DNA of 64,000 nt from Gloeopeniophorella convolvens (GCA_022496205.1 WTXD01000017.1:310001-374000); one strand, 5' to 3'. Shown: positions 48,520-61,420, numbered from the stretch's first letter. Notes: a model not told the origin generated them from the sequence alone. Program-made: numbers and translations.

Positions 48520-49900
48520 GAGTTTATATGGGACTCACGGTAACCAATAGATGGCGCGGAGAAGACTGGGCACCCGCGGTCGCAGTGTTGGGATTCTATA
48601 GTGATCCCACAGTTAAGAAGAGACGCAGAAGCATGTGCATGGGAACGCCGTTGACCAAAAAGACTTTCGGAGACACAAGAAATACCTCTGTTCTCCATAG
48701 GTCAGACACAGCTCAATGAGGTACTAACATGTCGCTCCACCCATTTCACCAGAGGGGACAGAAAGTACGGAATCGAAAACAGAAAAGGCGAGAGCTTCAC
48801 TAGCGAGTGGTGAGATTAGCTGAGAACAAGAGCGCGCCAGTTCTCACCGAGTGAGGTAACTCACCGCACGGAATTTTCGAGCTCTTCGAGAACACCTTCG
48901 ACCGTGAGGTACGGGTACACCCATTGTCTGATCCCGAAGTATTACGCCACACGTCATTACGCCTGCGCACTGGCCGGGCAAACCTGTCTGGGATGAGAGG
49001 TTGCTGGATGAAGACATAGGGATACAATGCCCGTGGAAGTCTCCAGAGAAATGGGGATGGGCGCAGTGGCTAGAACAGCCCGTTGGCGCTGCAATGGACC
49101 TTTGTTCCCAAGGGTTTTCTGCTCTCCGATAATGGGGGACTGACGCCAGTCATCTGATGCGAATCCCATGCTGCGTAACTTATAGACACGTTATGAGCGG
49201 TTCCCGGATAACGAAAGTGTCCTTCGCAGCATGCGCCCTTTGCAGCATGATTGTGCCATGATCAAGGCCATGATGATCTGTAGGAACGGAAGTCCAAAAA
49301 TATTGGCCAGCACGAGCAGACTTTGAGCACTCAGCAGACTATGTCTTTCAAGCCCATCGCTGGACTGACCATCCACGATCCATCCGAGTCATTTTTAAGG
49401 GAGGTCAGATACCCACGAGCAGGAGCACGGGGGTGATGAGGAAAGAGCGAGAACATCCGCGTTGGCACAAAGGCTGGGAGAAACCTGGACCCAGTGGAGA
49501 AACACGGGAAGCCTGCTTACGTGGTTTCATGGGGCCGGTCCGGTCCAGGTGTCAATAGGTCGCTCCGATTGGCTGGTTGGGCCCCAAGCTGCCCGAGAGC
49601 AGCCTCAGGCTGCAGTCGGTGCTTTTCAATGCAATGCTAGTGTATACTTCGCGCCGACGGGGCAAAGCCTTGACATTGAGAACGAAGGCCAGGCGATTCA
49701 CAGCGATACATTTGGCTTCTATTGTCTCGGTTTTCCAGGTCGCCAGTGGGTTCGGACGCTCACCCGTGTCACTTTACTCTCTGAGCCTTAGATCAAGGAT
49801 TCTTCCCGAAGTCGATGGTGAGTTTCACCGCAGGATTCCAAGTCAAGGCAGAGATATATTGATGTTCTAAGAAGGACACTTTTCGAAGCAAGATAGTAGA
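48520..49900. repeat. Duplicated intergenic segment, copy 1
   Basis: Upstream flank of Est6, matching 56670-57960 (upstream of Est8). Shared words include tgggcacccgcggtcgcagt and tgttgggattctatag. No gene inside. Together with Est6 and the 3' end of Est7 it forms one duplicated block. Confidence 0.8.
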
Positions 49901-49906
49901 GAGATT

Positions 49907-52320
49907 TTATAAAGGATTGGCGAGTAGGAGTTCGGTGAGGAACTCCATCTGCGGAATACGGTAGGAATCCTCAGTGATGGTCAAAGGTGTCGCACCGTCG
50001 AGGAACGTGAGCAGTCGTGGAGATTTGTTGGTATACAATGGCCAAGGTATGCCCGTGTTACCATTGGGATTCAGTGTTGCTACGAAACGAATCAGATAAT
50101 CGGTCATATCCCCAGGTCCATAGGCGTTCTGGAGGTCGGATGAATGGAACTATGATACCAGTCCGTTGGCATATGAAGAACAGAAGACGATGTCAATCTC
50201 ACCGAGCCCACGTCAGGGAAAGTCTTGAACCGTTTGCTCACTAACATATAGAGTAAGAGAGGACGAGTGTTTCCGAAACCGGGAACTTACGGAACGAATA
50301 AGCTGGCTGCGTCCCCGAAAGGTGCTGTAAGAAAAGTCTCCGCCCCGATTGGAAGGCAAGATCGCCTTGAAGTGAGGCGAGGCGCTTGAACTGAGGGGTG
50401 ATTGCGTTGGTGCTGCCCGTATCGAAAGGCGACCCCACAGCGGGGTCGTTCGGATACAACTCTAATAGTTTAGAGAGGCTGCTGTTTGAAGTATGTGGGA
50501 AATACGTGCTGCGGATGTAGTCGAGAGCTTCAGCATCAGTCCTTCAGTGCAGAGAATCAGTATCTGGAACCGAACACGACGCAACTCTCGACTGACGTGA
50601 CGTTATAGCTGGACAATGAGAACAGCGTTCCCTCGTCGTCACAATTGCCTGAGTAGCGCGTCAGTAGGGTAAACGAGAAGACTGCACTGAAATTACCCGA
50701 AACGAAAGGAATTTTTGCAACATTTCCTTCTATAACAAGCTTCTGGAACGGCGCTGTCAAGAAGCTGCCGTCCGCGCGCGGGGTCCATGGGACATTCACA
50801 GACTGGGTGTGATGGGGTTCAGCATCCTGGGTAGAGAGGACTCAAGATGCCGCACCGAGAAACCAAGAAAGTACGGTGATGCATTCTGCGCCGCTTGGAT
50901 TGCACTCAATTGGGCACGACGAAGACACTCAAGGGTGTCTGTCGAACCAGTGCAATTCGTTGCCGCAACAAGTGCGTCATAAAGCGGTTGTCCATTGGAG
51001 CTGTCACCATCTGGCGGAGGTGCGCCCGAATTCATGAAGGCAGCACGGAACAAGCCTTCAGTATTTCCGCCATTCGCCACCATGTGCAAGGACGCAGAGA
51101 CCGCCCCGGCACTCTCACCCCAGCTAAAATACCTTATCAAGACGATACAACAGGATTAATGGCGGGGCTTACATGGTGACTTTCTTGGGGTCTCCGCCGA
51201 ATGCGTGAATGTATTTTTGAACCCATCGGAACGCCTGACGTTCTGAGAGCCTAACTGAGCGCCAAATCGATTGCAGCACTTATAATGACGTACGGTCGTG
51301 AAGGCCCAAGTTGCCGATGCCCGCCTCCACAACCTCCCTGCCGGAGATGGAACCAAGAGCTGCCAGGCGGCTAAGATATTAGGCTGGGGGAGTGGAATCC
51401 CAAATCGACTTCTGCTCACCTGATACGCTGGAGATCAAAGCGCGTGAGCAGACGGGGATAGAATGGGACGAGTGACGCCATACCGATAGTTCATGCTGAC
51501 GTAGATCACGGGTTCTCCTAGTGCGAGCGACCTTTCTACAATCACTCTTCCATCGAAGCTGGAATGATGAGAGTTATGAGCAACAAGTAGAACGGCGTGA
51601 AGCGGAGCGCACATCACGGATCCTCCTCCTTCGAAACCGCCTGTGAAGCGTCACGGAGAATGTAGCTGTGCACCTCGAGTAGGACTCGAGGCACGACATA
51701 CCACCATAAATCCACTGCAAATCGTTAGTACACTGTGTGGACGACTGAATGAAAGACAAATCCCGCACCACAAGGACAGGAAGCCTCGCGCTTGATGAAA
51801 CATTGGCAGGCTTGATAACGTTGACGGTCAAACCTGGTCAACTCTCTGCTGAGTGACTATTGTTCCGAAACAGAGAACAAGCAGGACTGACAGTCTTCGC
51901 TCTGCAATCCAGGTGGAGCGGCAGCAATCCTTTCCAATACCTGGAGCGTTGAAGGATCGGGGGGTGGGACGGGTATAATGGGTTGGCCACTTTGCTGTAT
52001 GCACGACGACCCAAACTGTGTTGCATTGACCGTGCCGTCATAAGGTGGATTGGGCACAGGAAGCCGGAAGCGTAAGTTACCGACCCTAAAGTAAGGCGCG
52101 TCAAAAATTGACACATATGCTCAGAACGGGAACGGAGATAGACTCACGGGGGCTGCGCGAATGGTATTCCAAGAAAGCTCGCAGTATTCCCTGAGAGATT
52201 CCCAACGAAGGTGCCACGATCGAGTACGATAGTGGCCGGATTAGATGGAACCGATGCATGCACCGTGCACGGCAGGAGAGCTACCGACAATAGAGCTGAT
52301 CGCGTCAGAGAGGTCCTCAT
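49907..52320 (-). CDS. Type-B carboxylesterase/lipase Est7
   Basis: Intact 15-exon reading from ATG 52320 (MRTSLTRSALLSVALLPC) to 49907. Catalytic motifs are WGESAGAVSASLHM, NCDDEGTLFSLSSYN and FHSSDLQNAYGPGDMTDY. The exon after WIYGG is longer than in the others and is read with the donor gtgcgc (GGSVIFDGRVIVERS). A nearer GT would shift the frame. The acceptor before ALGSISGREV lies eleven bases inside an alternative AG. The 8-nt exon is at 51420-51427. The 3' end of this gene was copied into the relic at 57900-58020. TATA at 52398-52405. Likely functional. Confidence 0.92.
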
Positions 52321-52397
52321 CTTAAGATTCTCGGCGTGAAGGACGGCGGGCTACGAGAAAATTAACTTAGTGGTGTAATTGATGTTTGTCGGGTGGG

Positions 52398-52405
52398 CTT
52401 TATAC
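52398..52405 (-). promoter_or_regulatory. TATA box of Est7
   Basis: gtataaag on the minus strand, about 80 bp before the ATG at 52320. Confidence 0.5.
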
Positions 52406-52759
52406 CTTTTTGCTCTGGGCGCGGGCAGCACGTTAGTGACAAAGACATGACACGCCATGGCTGGGCACATCCCGCGTTTCCCGGCGCGTCATTCCTCCCG
52501 GACGCAGTACTGTGGATTGAGGATTCATGGTATGGCTTCTGGCTCGCGATGAGGCGAAATAAATCTGTCTGTGGGGGTCTCACAGTCTTTGCCACCATTC
52601 ACTCACCGGCAGGAACTATCTGAAGAATGATCTATATGATCCAATATTTGCGTAGGGATGCCTAGTAAATGCCTCATACTTGGATAGAATCCCTAGGTTT
52701 CGTGGCGGTCTTCGAACGAGCATGGCACCACCGGCGAATCCCAAAGGTGCGTGGAGCGC

Positions 52760-53654
52760 GCTGGAGCAGGACCCTGCCAAACTCGGCCAGAGGTCCGATG
52801 CCAAAAAAACCGAAAATCGTCGGCCCGAGGCAGGAGGTTAGATGCTTTTGAACCGAATGCGGTCTCGTGACCAATCGATGTTATATGGCAAAAGAACCGA
52901 ATCGGGTCAGCTGACCATCGATCCGGGGTGGGTATGATGAGGAAACGATAGAATACACTCGGTAATTAGTGCTCTGAGACCACTGTGGGAGATCTTATGC
53001 TCAAATACTGCATGTAGCCTTTCATTTGTTGCTCTGTTGTGACAATATAGCCATGCTGGTACCTATATCAACAACACTAGTCATATAGGACACGAAACGA
53101 GCGAGCCGGATTGTTGCGTTGACATAGTGGTAAGCATCATGTTGACTGTGATTGTGTGTGTGGGAAGGTCCGGGGTTCGAATCCCGATCGATTTTTCCTT
53201 CAGGCTACAGTGTTCTTATCAACAAATACACTGGCTGCTAGTGGGAACGGGGCCACACAGACACCATAGAGAGGGTTCAGAAGTGTCCCAGGCCGTCCTA
53301 TTTGTCAACTAAAGCACAGTGAACTCAGTCTCTGGCAGCTCAGGATTCAAATAAGTGACTTGAGGCACTGATCATGTTATGCTTTCTCACTCAGCATCTA
53401 CTCTGCTGTAAAAAAATGCCCATTTACACAATACTGCATGCAACGCGAGGCCAGTTGAAAGCCCTGGCCGAAGTTACACGGAGAAATGACTGAAATACGA
53501 TGTTGCAGCGCAGAGGTTGTGCGAGGTTAGATGGAAATGAACCGAATCTTGCCGGCCCGCTCCGGGAAGGGCCGGGCCGGAGACCCCGAAGAGAACCGAA
53601 AATCTGCTCCTCAGGATCTAACCTCCATACGGGTTTGGCAGGGTCCTGCTGGAG
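52760..53654. mobile_element. Possible small transposable element with inverted arms
   Basis: Arms of 23 bp face each other: plus strand 52760-52782 (contains gcaggaccctgccaaac) and minus strand 53654-53632, with 21 of 23 bases matching. Just inside both arms are ggttagat words and gaaccgaa words. About 0.9 kb, with no transposase. It contains a tRNA-like Pol III unit. Target-site duplication was not resolved, so the mobile nature is inferred. Confidence 0.4.
53113..53196 (+). pseudogene. tRNA-like relic (degenerate Ser-UGA type)
   Basis: A perfect B box ggttcgaatcc (53174-53184) lies about 50 bases after an A-box-like stretch (acatagtggtaagc) and five T follow at 53192-53196. A 5-bp anticodon stem with a 7-base loop (gttgact, UGA anticodon) and a longer variable arm can be drawn. 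The acceptor strands do not pair and the T stem holds only three pairs. It is therefore a tRNA pseudogene or tRNA-derived short element, not a working tRNA. Confidence 0.45.
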
Positions 53655-53659
53655 CACGG

Positions 53660-54125
53660 ACCCCGTGACGCGTGACGCGTAATAAGGTTTAGGTTACAAC
53701 TCCGACTCAATCGTGATCTGCAAAGGAGATCGTCTTGAGATCGTCATCCGAGTCTCGACCTCGATTAACCTCGATCTCGTCACCGGCGACAGCCGGCGAC
53801 GTCGAAGCTCGTCAAACTTTTGCGAGCGTGCATGTCGATCTCAAACTACCTCAACGCGTGGATGGTGAGCGCCATCAATAGCGTAACGAAAACAACTCTG
53901 TGTGCGTCCGATGCCATGACCCAAATCGACCACGCCGCGCCGCCGCCAAAGCAGCCCTCACTGAACGTCCGACTCGGAGACTGCAATGCCCACGGGACAA
54001 GTGAGCATCATCACGTGCAAGCTCTCCGTGCGATCGAAGTAGCACTTTTGTCGACCTGCGGACTTAGTAAGACACTTGTACTCGATACATACGAGATTTA
54101 GTAAGGATCCGAACACGAACAACGG
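53660..54125. other. Spacer, nothing supported
   Basis: Contains a short stretch rich in gatcgtc/ctcgatc words (53710-53820). No gene. Confidence 0.3.
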
Positions 54126-54164
54126 CTGGTGATATGAGAACTGTATCACGCAACAGACCACATC

Positions 54165-56573
54165 TCAGAAAGGGTTGTCAAGAAGCAACTCGACCAACAA
54201 CTCCATCTGCGGAATGCGGAAATCATCGTTTGTAATCTTCAAGGGCGTCGGACCGTCGAGAAATGTGAGCAGCTGCGGCGATTCATTGGTATAACGCGGC
54301 CAGAAGATACCGGTGTTGCCGTTGGGATTCAAGGTCGCCACGAAACGAACGAAGTAATCCGTCATGTCGCCGGGACCATACGCATTCTCGAGGTCTGTAC
54401 CATGGAACTGTGAAGGAAAGGTGAGTCAGAGCTTTGCTGCAGGCGGGACGATTGGTTCGGATAAGCCATACCGCGCCAAGGTCAGGAACACTTTTCAGGC
54501 GTTTGGTCACTGCGGCCGGTATGAGCAGGAGCGACGATATGCAGGCGTACGGACATACAGAATGAGAACGTAGGTTGCTTTCCCGAGCGCTGCTGGAGAA
54601 AGAATCGACGCAGCGCATGGAAGATCATATCGCCCTGCAAAGACGAGATACGCTTGAACTGGGGAGCGATGGCATTGGCGTCTCCGGTATCATAAGGAGA
54701 CCCCAGAGTAGGATCGCTGGGGTACAACTCCAAGAGCCGAGTGAGATTTTGGGTTGATGTCGTAGTAAGGTAGTTGTTGCGAATGAAATCAAGAACCTCC
54801 GTATCGGTCCTGAAACGAAACACATGAGTTTGTAGCCCGGACTCACGATGCATGATGAGCGGAGCAAGGTCTCACGTCAAATTCGCGATTGCCAATGAAA
54901 ATTTAGTTCCCTCGTCGTCGCAGTTCCCTATCGTTAAGAGCGTTTGCGTTGCAATTGGATATGTTCAGACGGTGGCCATACCAGTAATGAAAGGAACATT
55001 GGCAACACTTCCTTGAAGTACAAGGTCAAGTGGAAATGTCTTGATGAGATCCCCGTCTACACGAGGAGACCAGACAATGTTGAGGGACTGAATGTACATG
55101 TGTGAGCATCCCTGACCGACGAGTAAATGTGAGTAGCGTACCATAGGGCCGAAGAAGAATGGAGAAGCATCTTGGGCGGCCTTGATTTCACTCAGGGGAA
55201 CGCGACGAAGACACTCTAGTACGTCAGGAGAGCCAGAGCAGCCCGTAGCTGCTACGAACGCATCAAACTGTGGCTGTCCTTCCGAAACATTGCCACGTGG
55301 CGGCGGGGTGCCGGAACTCATGATAGCAGCGCGAAACAGTCCCTCTGTGTTTCCATTGTTTATCAGCATATGCAATGAGACTGCAGTAGCTCCAGCGCTC
55401 TCTCCCCAGCTGTCCACGGAAGTCAGCATTTCCTTAAACTCAGGTTACTCCAAGCGAGTGACGTACATGGTGACTTTGGCCAGATCGCCACCAAATGCAT
55501 GGATGTACTTTTGTATCCATTGCAGGCCGACACGCTCTGGGAATCTCGTAAGTACGTAACTCGCTCCAAGGAAATCCTCTTCCTACATACGATCATGAAG
55601 GCCCAAATTTGTCACGCCTGCCTTCTGCGTCTCCTTGCTCGCGGAGAACCCCAGGGCTGCCAAGGAAAGACAGTATCAGGCAGTAGCCATGTTTACGAGT
55701 ACACATGGCTTACCAGAAAGCCTTCAGTGCAGGTGGTGTGGGCGAATAAACGCAGGAGTGGTTGTGTCGGCACGCACCGATAGTTCATGCTGACGTAAAG
55801 TATGGGTTCCTTCAATGCAATGGACCTCTTAACGATGACTCCCCCGTCAAAACTGCATCAGAGGTCGTAAGTCGCATGAAATAGCGATGGCGGAACAAGT
55901 TCATACCCCGATGTCCCTCCTTGCTCATCGCCGCCTGCCAGCAATCGAGAGAATAAATGTACGAATCATAATCATAATGCAGGTAATACCTCCGTAGATC
56001 CACTGATGTTCAAAGATAAGTCGTCGTACGTATCAAGACGAGCAGTGAAGCGCACCACTAGGATCGGGAGTTTCTCATTTGGGGACGCATTGCTAGGCTT
56101 GATGACGTTGATGGTCAAACCTTGATGACAAATGCTCAGCACTCGTAGGGTGTAGTCCAGCAAACGAAGAGACAATCCTCGCTTTCCGGAACCGTAAGTT
56201 TCGAGGCAGCAGTGGACAAAGCAGTGAGCGCTCCAGGAGCGATGTTACTTGGAACAACCCTTGTGCCATTCTGCTGAATGCACGAATCCCCAAATTGAGT
56301 CGCGTTGTGAAGACCTTTGAAGGGCGAATTCGGAACTGGAAGACGGAAGCGCAGGCTCCCGATACTGGCTTGCGCAGAATGTCTCAGAGCCAGAGAATGA
56401 AGACACGTCAGTTGAGAGACTCACGGAGGCTGTGCAAAAGGGATTCCGAGAAAGCTCGTCGTATTTCCCGACGCCACGCCTATGAAAGTGCCTTCGTCGA
56501 GGACGGCAGTGGCTTGATGGACTAGACCTAGGGCGGGCACCCCGCATGAAAGCAATAGTAGAAGAGTTAGCAT
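54165..56573 (-). CDS. Type-B carboxylesterase/lipase Est8, start codon shifted
   Basis: Paralog of Est6 with the same exon plan (8-nt exon 55714-55721). Catalytic motifs are WGESAGATAVSLHM, NCDDEGTKFSLA and FHGTDLENAYGPGDMTDY. The codon aligned with the Est6 ATG reads GTG here (about 56597). The first usable ATG is at 56573, eight codons later, and still begins a good signal peptide (MLTLLLLLSCGVPALG). The TATA word of Est6 is also altered at the matching place. WIYGG is normal in this copy, followed by GGDEQGGTSG. The last 310 bp are identical to Est6. No internal frameshift was found. Confidence 0.88.
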
Positions 56574-56669
56574 GCTCGGCCTCGGAACAATTCTCACGTT
56601 TGAAGCCTGAGTATCCAGCGGGGGCCGGTGCTGAAGAGATACAGGAATGAGACGCATAACAGAAACGCT

Positions 56670-57890
56670 TGAGGTTATATGGGATCCACGGTCCCCCATA
56701 GATGACGTGGAGAAGACTGGGCACCCGCGGTCGCAGTGTTGGGATTCTATAGCGATCCCACAGTTAAGAGACACGGAAGCATGTGTATGGGAACGCTGTT
56801 GACCAACAAGACTATCGGAGACACAGCGAATCCCTCCGTTCTCCATAGTTCAGTACAAGTCAATGAGGTATTGACATGCCGCTACCCATTTCACCTGAGA
56901 GGGCGAAAAGTGTAGAATCGAAAGCTGATGGAACAGACAAGAACTTCATTGATGAGTACTAGTAATGAAATAAGCTGAGAACAAGAACACACCATTGTTT
57001 AGCGACGAAGGGAACTTGCAGAACTTTCGAATCCCTTGGGAGCGCCTTCGCCTGTGAGGTACGGTTACACGACCGTACACCCATTGTCTGATACACAGGG
57101 TACTACACCGTCAGCGAAATAGGGACGGGCACAGTGGCTAGAGCGGCCTGTTGGTGCTGGCAATGGACCTTTGTTCCCAAGGATTCCCTGCTCTCCAATA
57201 ATGGGGGACTGACTACCCTAGTCATCTGATGCGAGTCCCATGCTGCGTGGACTATAGACACACCGAGAGTAGTTTCCGGGTAATAAAAGCGTCCTTCGCA
57301 ACATGCATCCCTTGCAGCGTGATTGTGCCGTTATGATCTGTAGGAACGAACACGGAACGAAGGTCCAAAAATAACGGCCAGCGCAGGCGGAGTAGTCTCT
57401 TGAGCCCATCGCGGGATGGACAGTCCACGGGCCATCCAAGCCAACTTCAAAGGGATTAGGATACTCACAATCAGACGCACAGGGGTGATAAGCACAGACT
57501 GAGAACATCTGCATTGGCAAAGCTGGGGGTCGCGGCACTGGCATCATTGGAGATGGACGAACAAAGACGAGAAGCCTGCTTACGTGGTTTCTGACACGGG
57601 GCCGGTATCTCACACCTGCCGGTCCGGTCCACGTGTCAACATGTCGCTGTGGGCGCCAAGCTGCTCAAGAGCAGCCGGCGCCGCGCCGGCTCACTTTCCA
57701 GCAACTTTCAGGTGTGTGCTTCGCTAACGGGGCAAAGCCATGGCACTGAGAACGATGAACCAGGGGAGTTTAAAGGAATACATAGTTTTACTGCTGAAGA
57801 ATTCCAACTCAAAGGAGCCTGGATTAGTATATTGATGTTCTTATAAGAAAGAACCGCCATTCAGGAACGTATGCATTTGGGGACATTTGC
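56670..57890. repeat. Duplicated intergenic segment, copy 2
   Basis: Matches 48520-49900 with point changes and small indels. The order of landmarks is the same as upstream of Est6. No gene inside. Confidence 0.8.
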
Positions 57891-57899
57891 TGGCAAGTG

Positions 57900-58020
57900 T
57901 ATAATAGCCAAGACACACCCATGTTACCATTGGGGATCCAGTGTTGCTGCGAAACGAATCAAATGATAGTCATAGTATCCCCGGGTCCATAGACGTTCTG
58001 GGGGTCGGACGAACGGAAAT
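57900..58020 (-). pseudogene. 3' fragment of a carboxylesterase (Est7-like)
   Basis: Resembles 50040-50160 in the last exon of Est7 (DMTDYLIRF region, gtccatagacgttctg against gtccataggcgttctg). It is frameshifted and cut off at both sides. It marks the right border of the block duplication that created Est8. Confidence 0.75.
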
Positions 58021-58268
58021 GTTCGGGAAATGAGAAGACCTGCGAGGGTCATTGACTCGCGTAGCCGCCGGTGACGGTCTTCTATGTAATCGAGTTACCG
58101 GTCCTCAGAGTTGCTCAGCGACTGCAACCAGCTCCGTGCCAGATGTTTCCAATGATCCGATGCTCAACAATCAGCTTCTCAAGAAAATAAAATACAATTT
58201 ACAGTAGGAACATATCTTCAGGCGACTCTATACGACAAAGACCAAGCACGGTATACCGGCGGTCCGAC

Positions 58269-60686
58269 TTAAACTGGATTCTCTAGGACCAACTTTGTCA
58301 AAAGCTCCATCTGCGGCACACGATGGGTATCGTTGGTGATGATAAGCGGAACAGGCCCGTCAAGGAATGTGAGGAGCTGGGGCGACTCGTTGGTATAGGG
58401 CGGCCAGTCGATCCCGGTATTACCGTTAGGGTTGAGTGTCGTGGCAAAACGGACGAGGTAGTCCGTCATATCGCCAGGACCATAGACGTTCAGCAAGTCG
58501 GTAGAGTGGTACTGCGTGATATATGGACTGTTAGACAACATCAGTTACCATTGGTGTGGGACTTACCGCGCCCAAGTCTGGGAGTGACTTGAATCGCTTG
58601 CTCACTAGACGAAGACTTCGTGTCAGGTTTGCTCATTTATAGAGCTTACTGATGCCTTACCGAAGGCGTAGGTCGGCTGCTTGCTGGATCGCTGTTGTAC
58701 GAAGAAACGACGCGGGGCTTGGAAGATGATGTCGCCTTGGATAGCGGCTAAGCGCTTGAACTGGGGACTGATGGCGTTGGAATTTCCGGTATCAAACGGA
58801 GAGCCCATGGCCGCGTGGCTTGAATAGAGACTCATGAGTTTCGCAAGATCGCTCTCTGCTGTGTTGGGAAGGTAGGTCTCCCGAATATAGTCGAGGGCTT
58901 CAGCGTCCGTTCTACGGATAGAGATCAGTCAAGTGTTTAACTTGAGGAAGGAACTCTACCTACGTGACGTTGGTACTCGATAGCGAGAATAGGGTCCCTT
59001 CATCATCACAATTTCCTTGACAGTGCGAGACGAGGATGAGCTTTGTCTATCCAGTCGTCTGCAAGAAGATATCTCACCTGAGATGAATGGGATGTTCGCA
59101 ACGCTACCTTGCAGGACAAGCTTTTGAGGGTCGTCCCTGATGAAGTTGCCATCGGAATGCGTGTTCCAGGCAAGGTTGAGGGACTTGATACTGGTTAGTT
59201 TTAGCATGAGAAGGAAGGTAGGATTGCTTTACAGAGTAACCAAAGAAGTAGGGTGAAGCTTCCTGAGCAGCACGAATCGTGCTTAGTGGTACTTGACGTA
59301 AGCATTCGAGAGTGTCTTGTACGCCAGAGCAGCCAGCTGATGCAACAAAGGCGTCATATACTGCCTGCCCGTGCGTGTAATTAGCCACGGGCGGCGGTGC
59401 GCCAGATTCCATGAACGCAGCGCGGAAGAGGCCTTCCGTGTTCCCGCCGTTCGCCAGCATCTGAAGGCTGACAGAGATTGCCCCGGCGCTCTCTCCCCAG
59501 CTAAGAGGCGTGAAAAGCCGGTCCCGGACGATGAGCGAGGTTGACTTACATCGTAACCTTTGAAGGATCTCCGCCGAAAGCGCGGATATACTTCTGGACC
59601 CAACGTAAGGCTTGACGCTCTGCATCAACGAAGCGCCGTCAGCTTGGTGCGTCATAACGCAGCGGCGGTACTCACGATCTTGCAGACCCAGGTTTCCGAC
59701 ACCAGCCTCTTGCACCTCCTTGCTGGAGATGAATCCGAGTGCTGTAGACTTGGTGATCAATTGAATGTGATGACGTCATTCCGTTACACAGACCTGACAC
59801 CCTGGGATCAACGATAGTTTAACACCTCTGCGCGCGACGTACGTGAGCCCTGACGCACCTATAGTTCATGCTGACGTAGATGATGGGTTCTCCGATTGCA
59901 AGAGATCGCTCAACGATGATGCGGCCGTCATGACTATTCAAAGTTAGAAGCTGTAAACACGAAGAGCACTCGAGCACTCACCTAGCGGTATTCCCTTCCT
60001 CGAAGCCACCTAGAGAGCCCTGAGACCTTCGCATACCACTCGATTCGGATAGCGCTTACCTCCATAAATCCACTGCATACGTTGAGAAGAAAAGCGGTTT
60101 TGAAGAAGGCTGCGAATAGCAGGGGCGGGGAGACGTACAACTAAAACTGGAAGCGCAGCGTCTGAGGGAGAACTTGATGGCTTGATGACATTGATGGTCA
60201 GGCCTATTCGCTCCCATGAGGAAGCTGTCTCAGGCAGTGATGCTGGGGAAGAAGACACACAATCTTCGCTATCCACAATAGGGCCTATGTTTCCAGCGGC
60301 CAGGGATTGTAATGCCTGGGGATCCAGGAGCTCCTCGGGGATCACGGCAGTTCCGTTCTGCTGCACGCACGAGGGGCCATAGCGTGTCACGTTGAAACTG
60401 CCGCTATAGGGAGCATTCGGGACAGGGAGTCGGAAACGCAAATCTCCGATGCTGAGATCCGGGACAGCTGTTAGACAAGCGGGAGCCAGATGAGTCAATC
60501 ATAGACTTACGGTGGAAGTGCATATGGTATGCCCAGAAAGCTCGTTGAGTTCCCAGATACATTCCCTGAGAATGTGCCCTTATCCAGCACTACCGTGGTT
60601 GACAATGGGCCTCCAGGAGACTTGAACAGTATATAGGCACTGGAGAGTACGACGACGACAAAAGCTAAGGTTTCGCCGACTGCCAT
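58269..60686 (-). CDS. Type-B carboxylesterase/lipase Est9
   Basis: Intact 15-exon reading from ATG 60686 (MAVGETLAFVVVVLSSAYIL) to TAA at 58269. The N-terminus is more hydrophobic and longer before the FLGIPYALPP motif, so it may be a signal anchor rather than a cleaved peptide. Order: LRFRLPVPNAPY, SEDC, WIYGGGFEEGN, RIIVERSLAIGEP, 8-nt exon 59794-59801, LGFISSKEVQEAGVGN, WGESAGAISVSLQM, NCDDEGTLFSLSSTN, YHSTDLLNVYGPGDMTDY. The residue before the catalytic His is Tyr rather than Phe. TATA at 60781-60790. Likely functional. Confidence 0.93.
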
Positions 60687-60780
60687 CTTGAAACGTGGGG
60701 AGACGGATGATCACGCAAAGAACACCTGGGGTACTTAGAGACCTGAGGTGGGCTGTGAGTTCTAGCGCGGCGATTCCTGG

Positions 60781-60790
60781 GCCTTTATAG
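60781..60790 (-). promoter_or_regulatory. TATA box of Est9
   Basis: ctataaaggc on the minus strand, about 100 bp before the ATG at 60686. Confidence 0.5.
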
Positions 60791-60799
60791 GAGACGGGA

Positions 60800-61420
60800 G
60801 TCATCAGTACACGCAACATCCATGTGAAGAAGCTCCATGGAGTCAACAGACCAGTGCTTTCCAAATCATCTGCGCGTTCGTATCAGTCGAAACCAGGTCG
60901 ACCAAGCTTGCCGTAAGCCAGAAGGGGCCAGAAGGCCTCGAGGCGCCCCCGGGCGGCGCGCCCCGCCTTGAATGTGAGTAGCGCGCCGTCAGCGGGTAAA
61001 CGCATTCACAGAACTTCCGAGAAAAGTCGCAGTGATGATGAGTCGTGGATGGGCCCATGGCCGAAATGTGCGTGGACGCGACGAACGCGACATGAGACGA
61101 CAATTTGGCCGGTCGGCACCGACCGAACGCCGTCCCAGGCCGTCCGCAATCAATTAGGTCACCGGCCGGCGTCAGGCTTTCAGGACGCTACAAGCCAAGA
61201 GTCCGATCAGCAGCGCGCGGCTTCGCCCCCAGTCTGCGCTCCTTGGGGTTTCCGTCGCCCTCAACGCAGCCACTGGCGCTCTCTCAATCAATGTGATTGA
61301 GAAGGCGGAGTACAGGGGTACATATATCATCTCGTACTTGAAACATCGCTAATCATGATAACATTATACACAAGAATTCATTTCCTCCAAAGTACAACGA
61401 TGAATACCCGATGGTCTGTA
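60800..61420. other. Spacer between Est9 and Est10, nothing supported
   Basis: Upstream flank of Est9 and 3' flank of Est10. No gene or repeat recognised. Confidence 0.35.
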
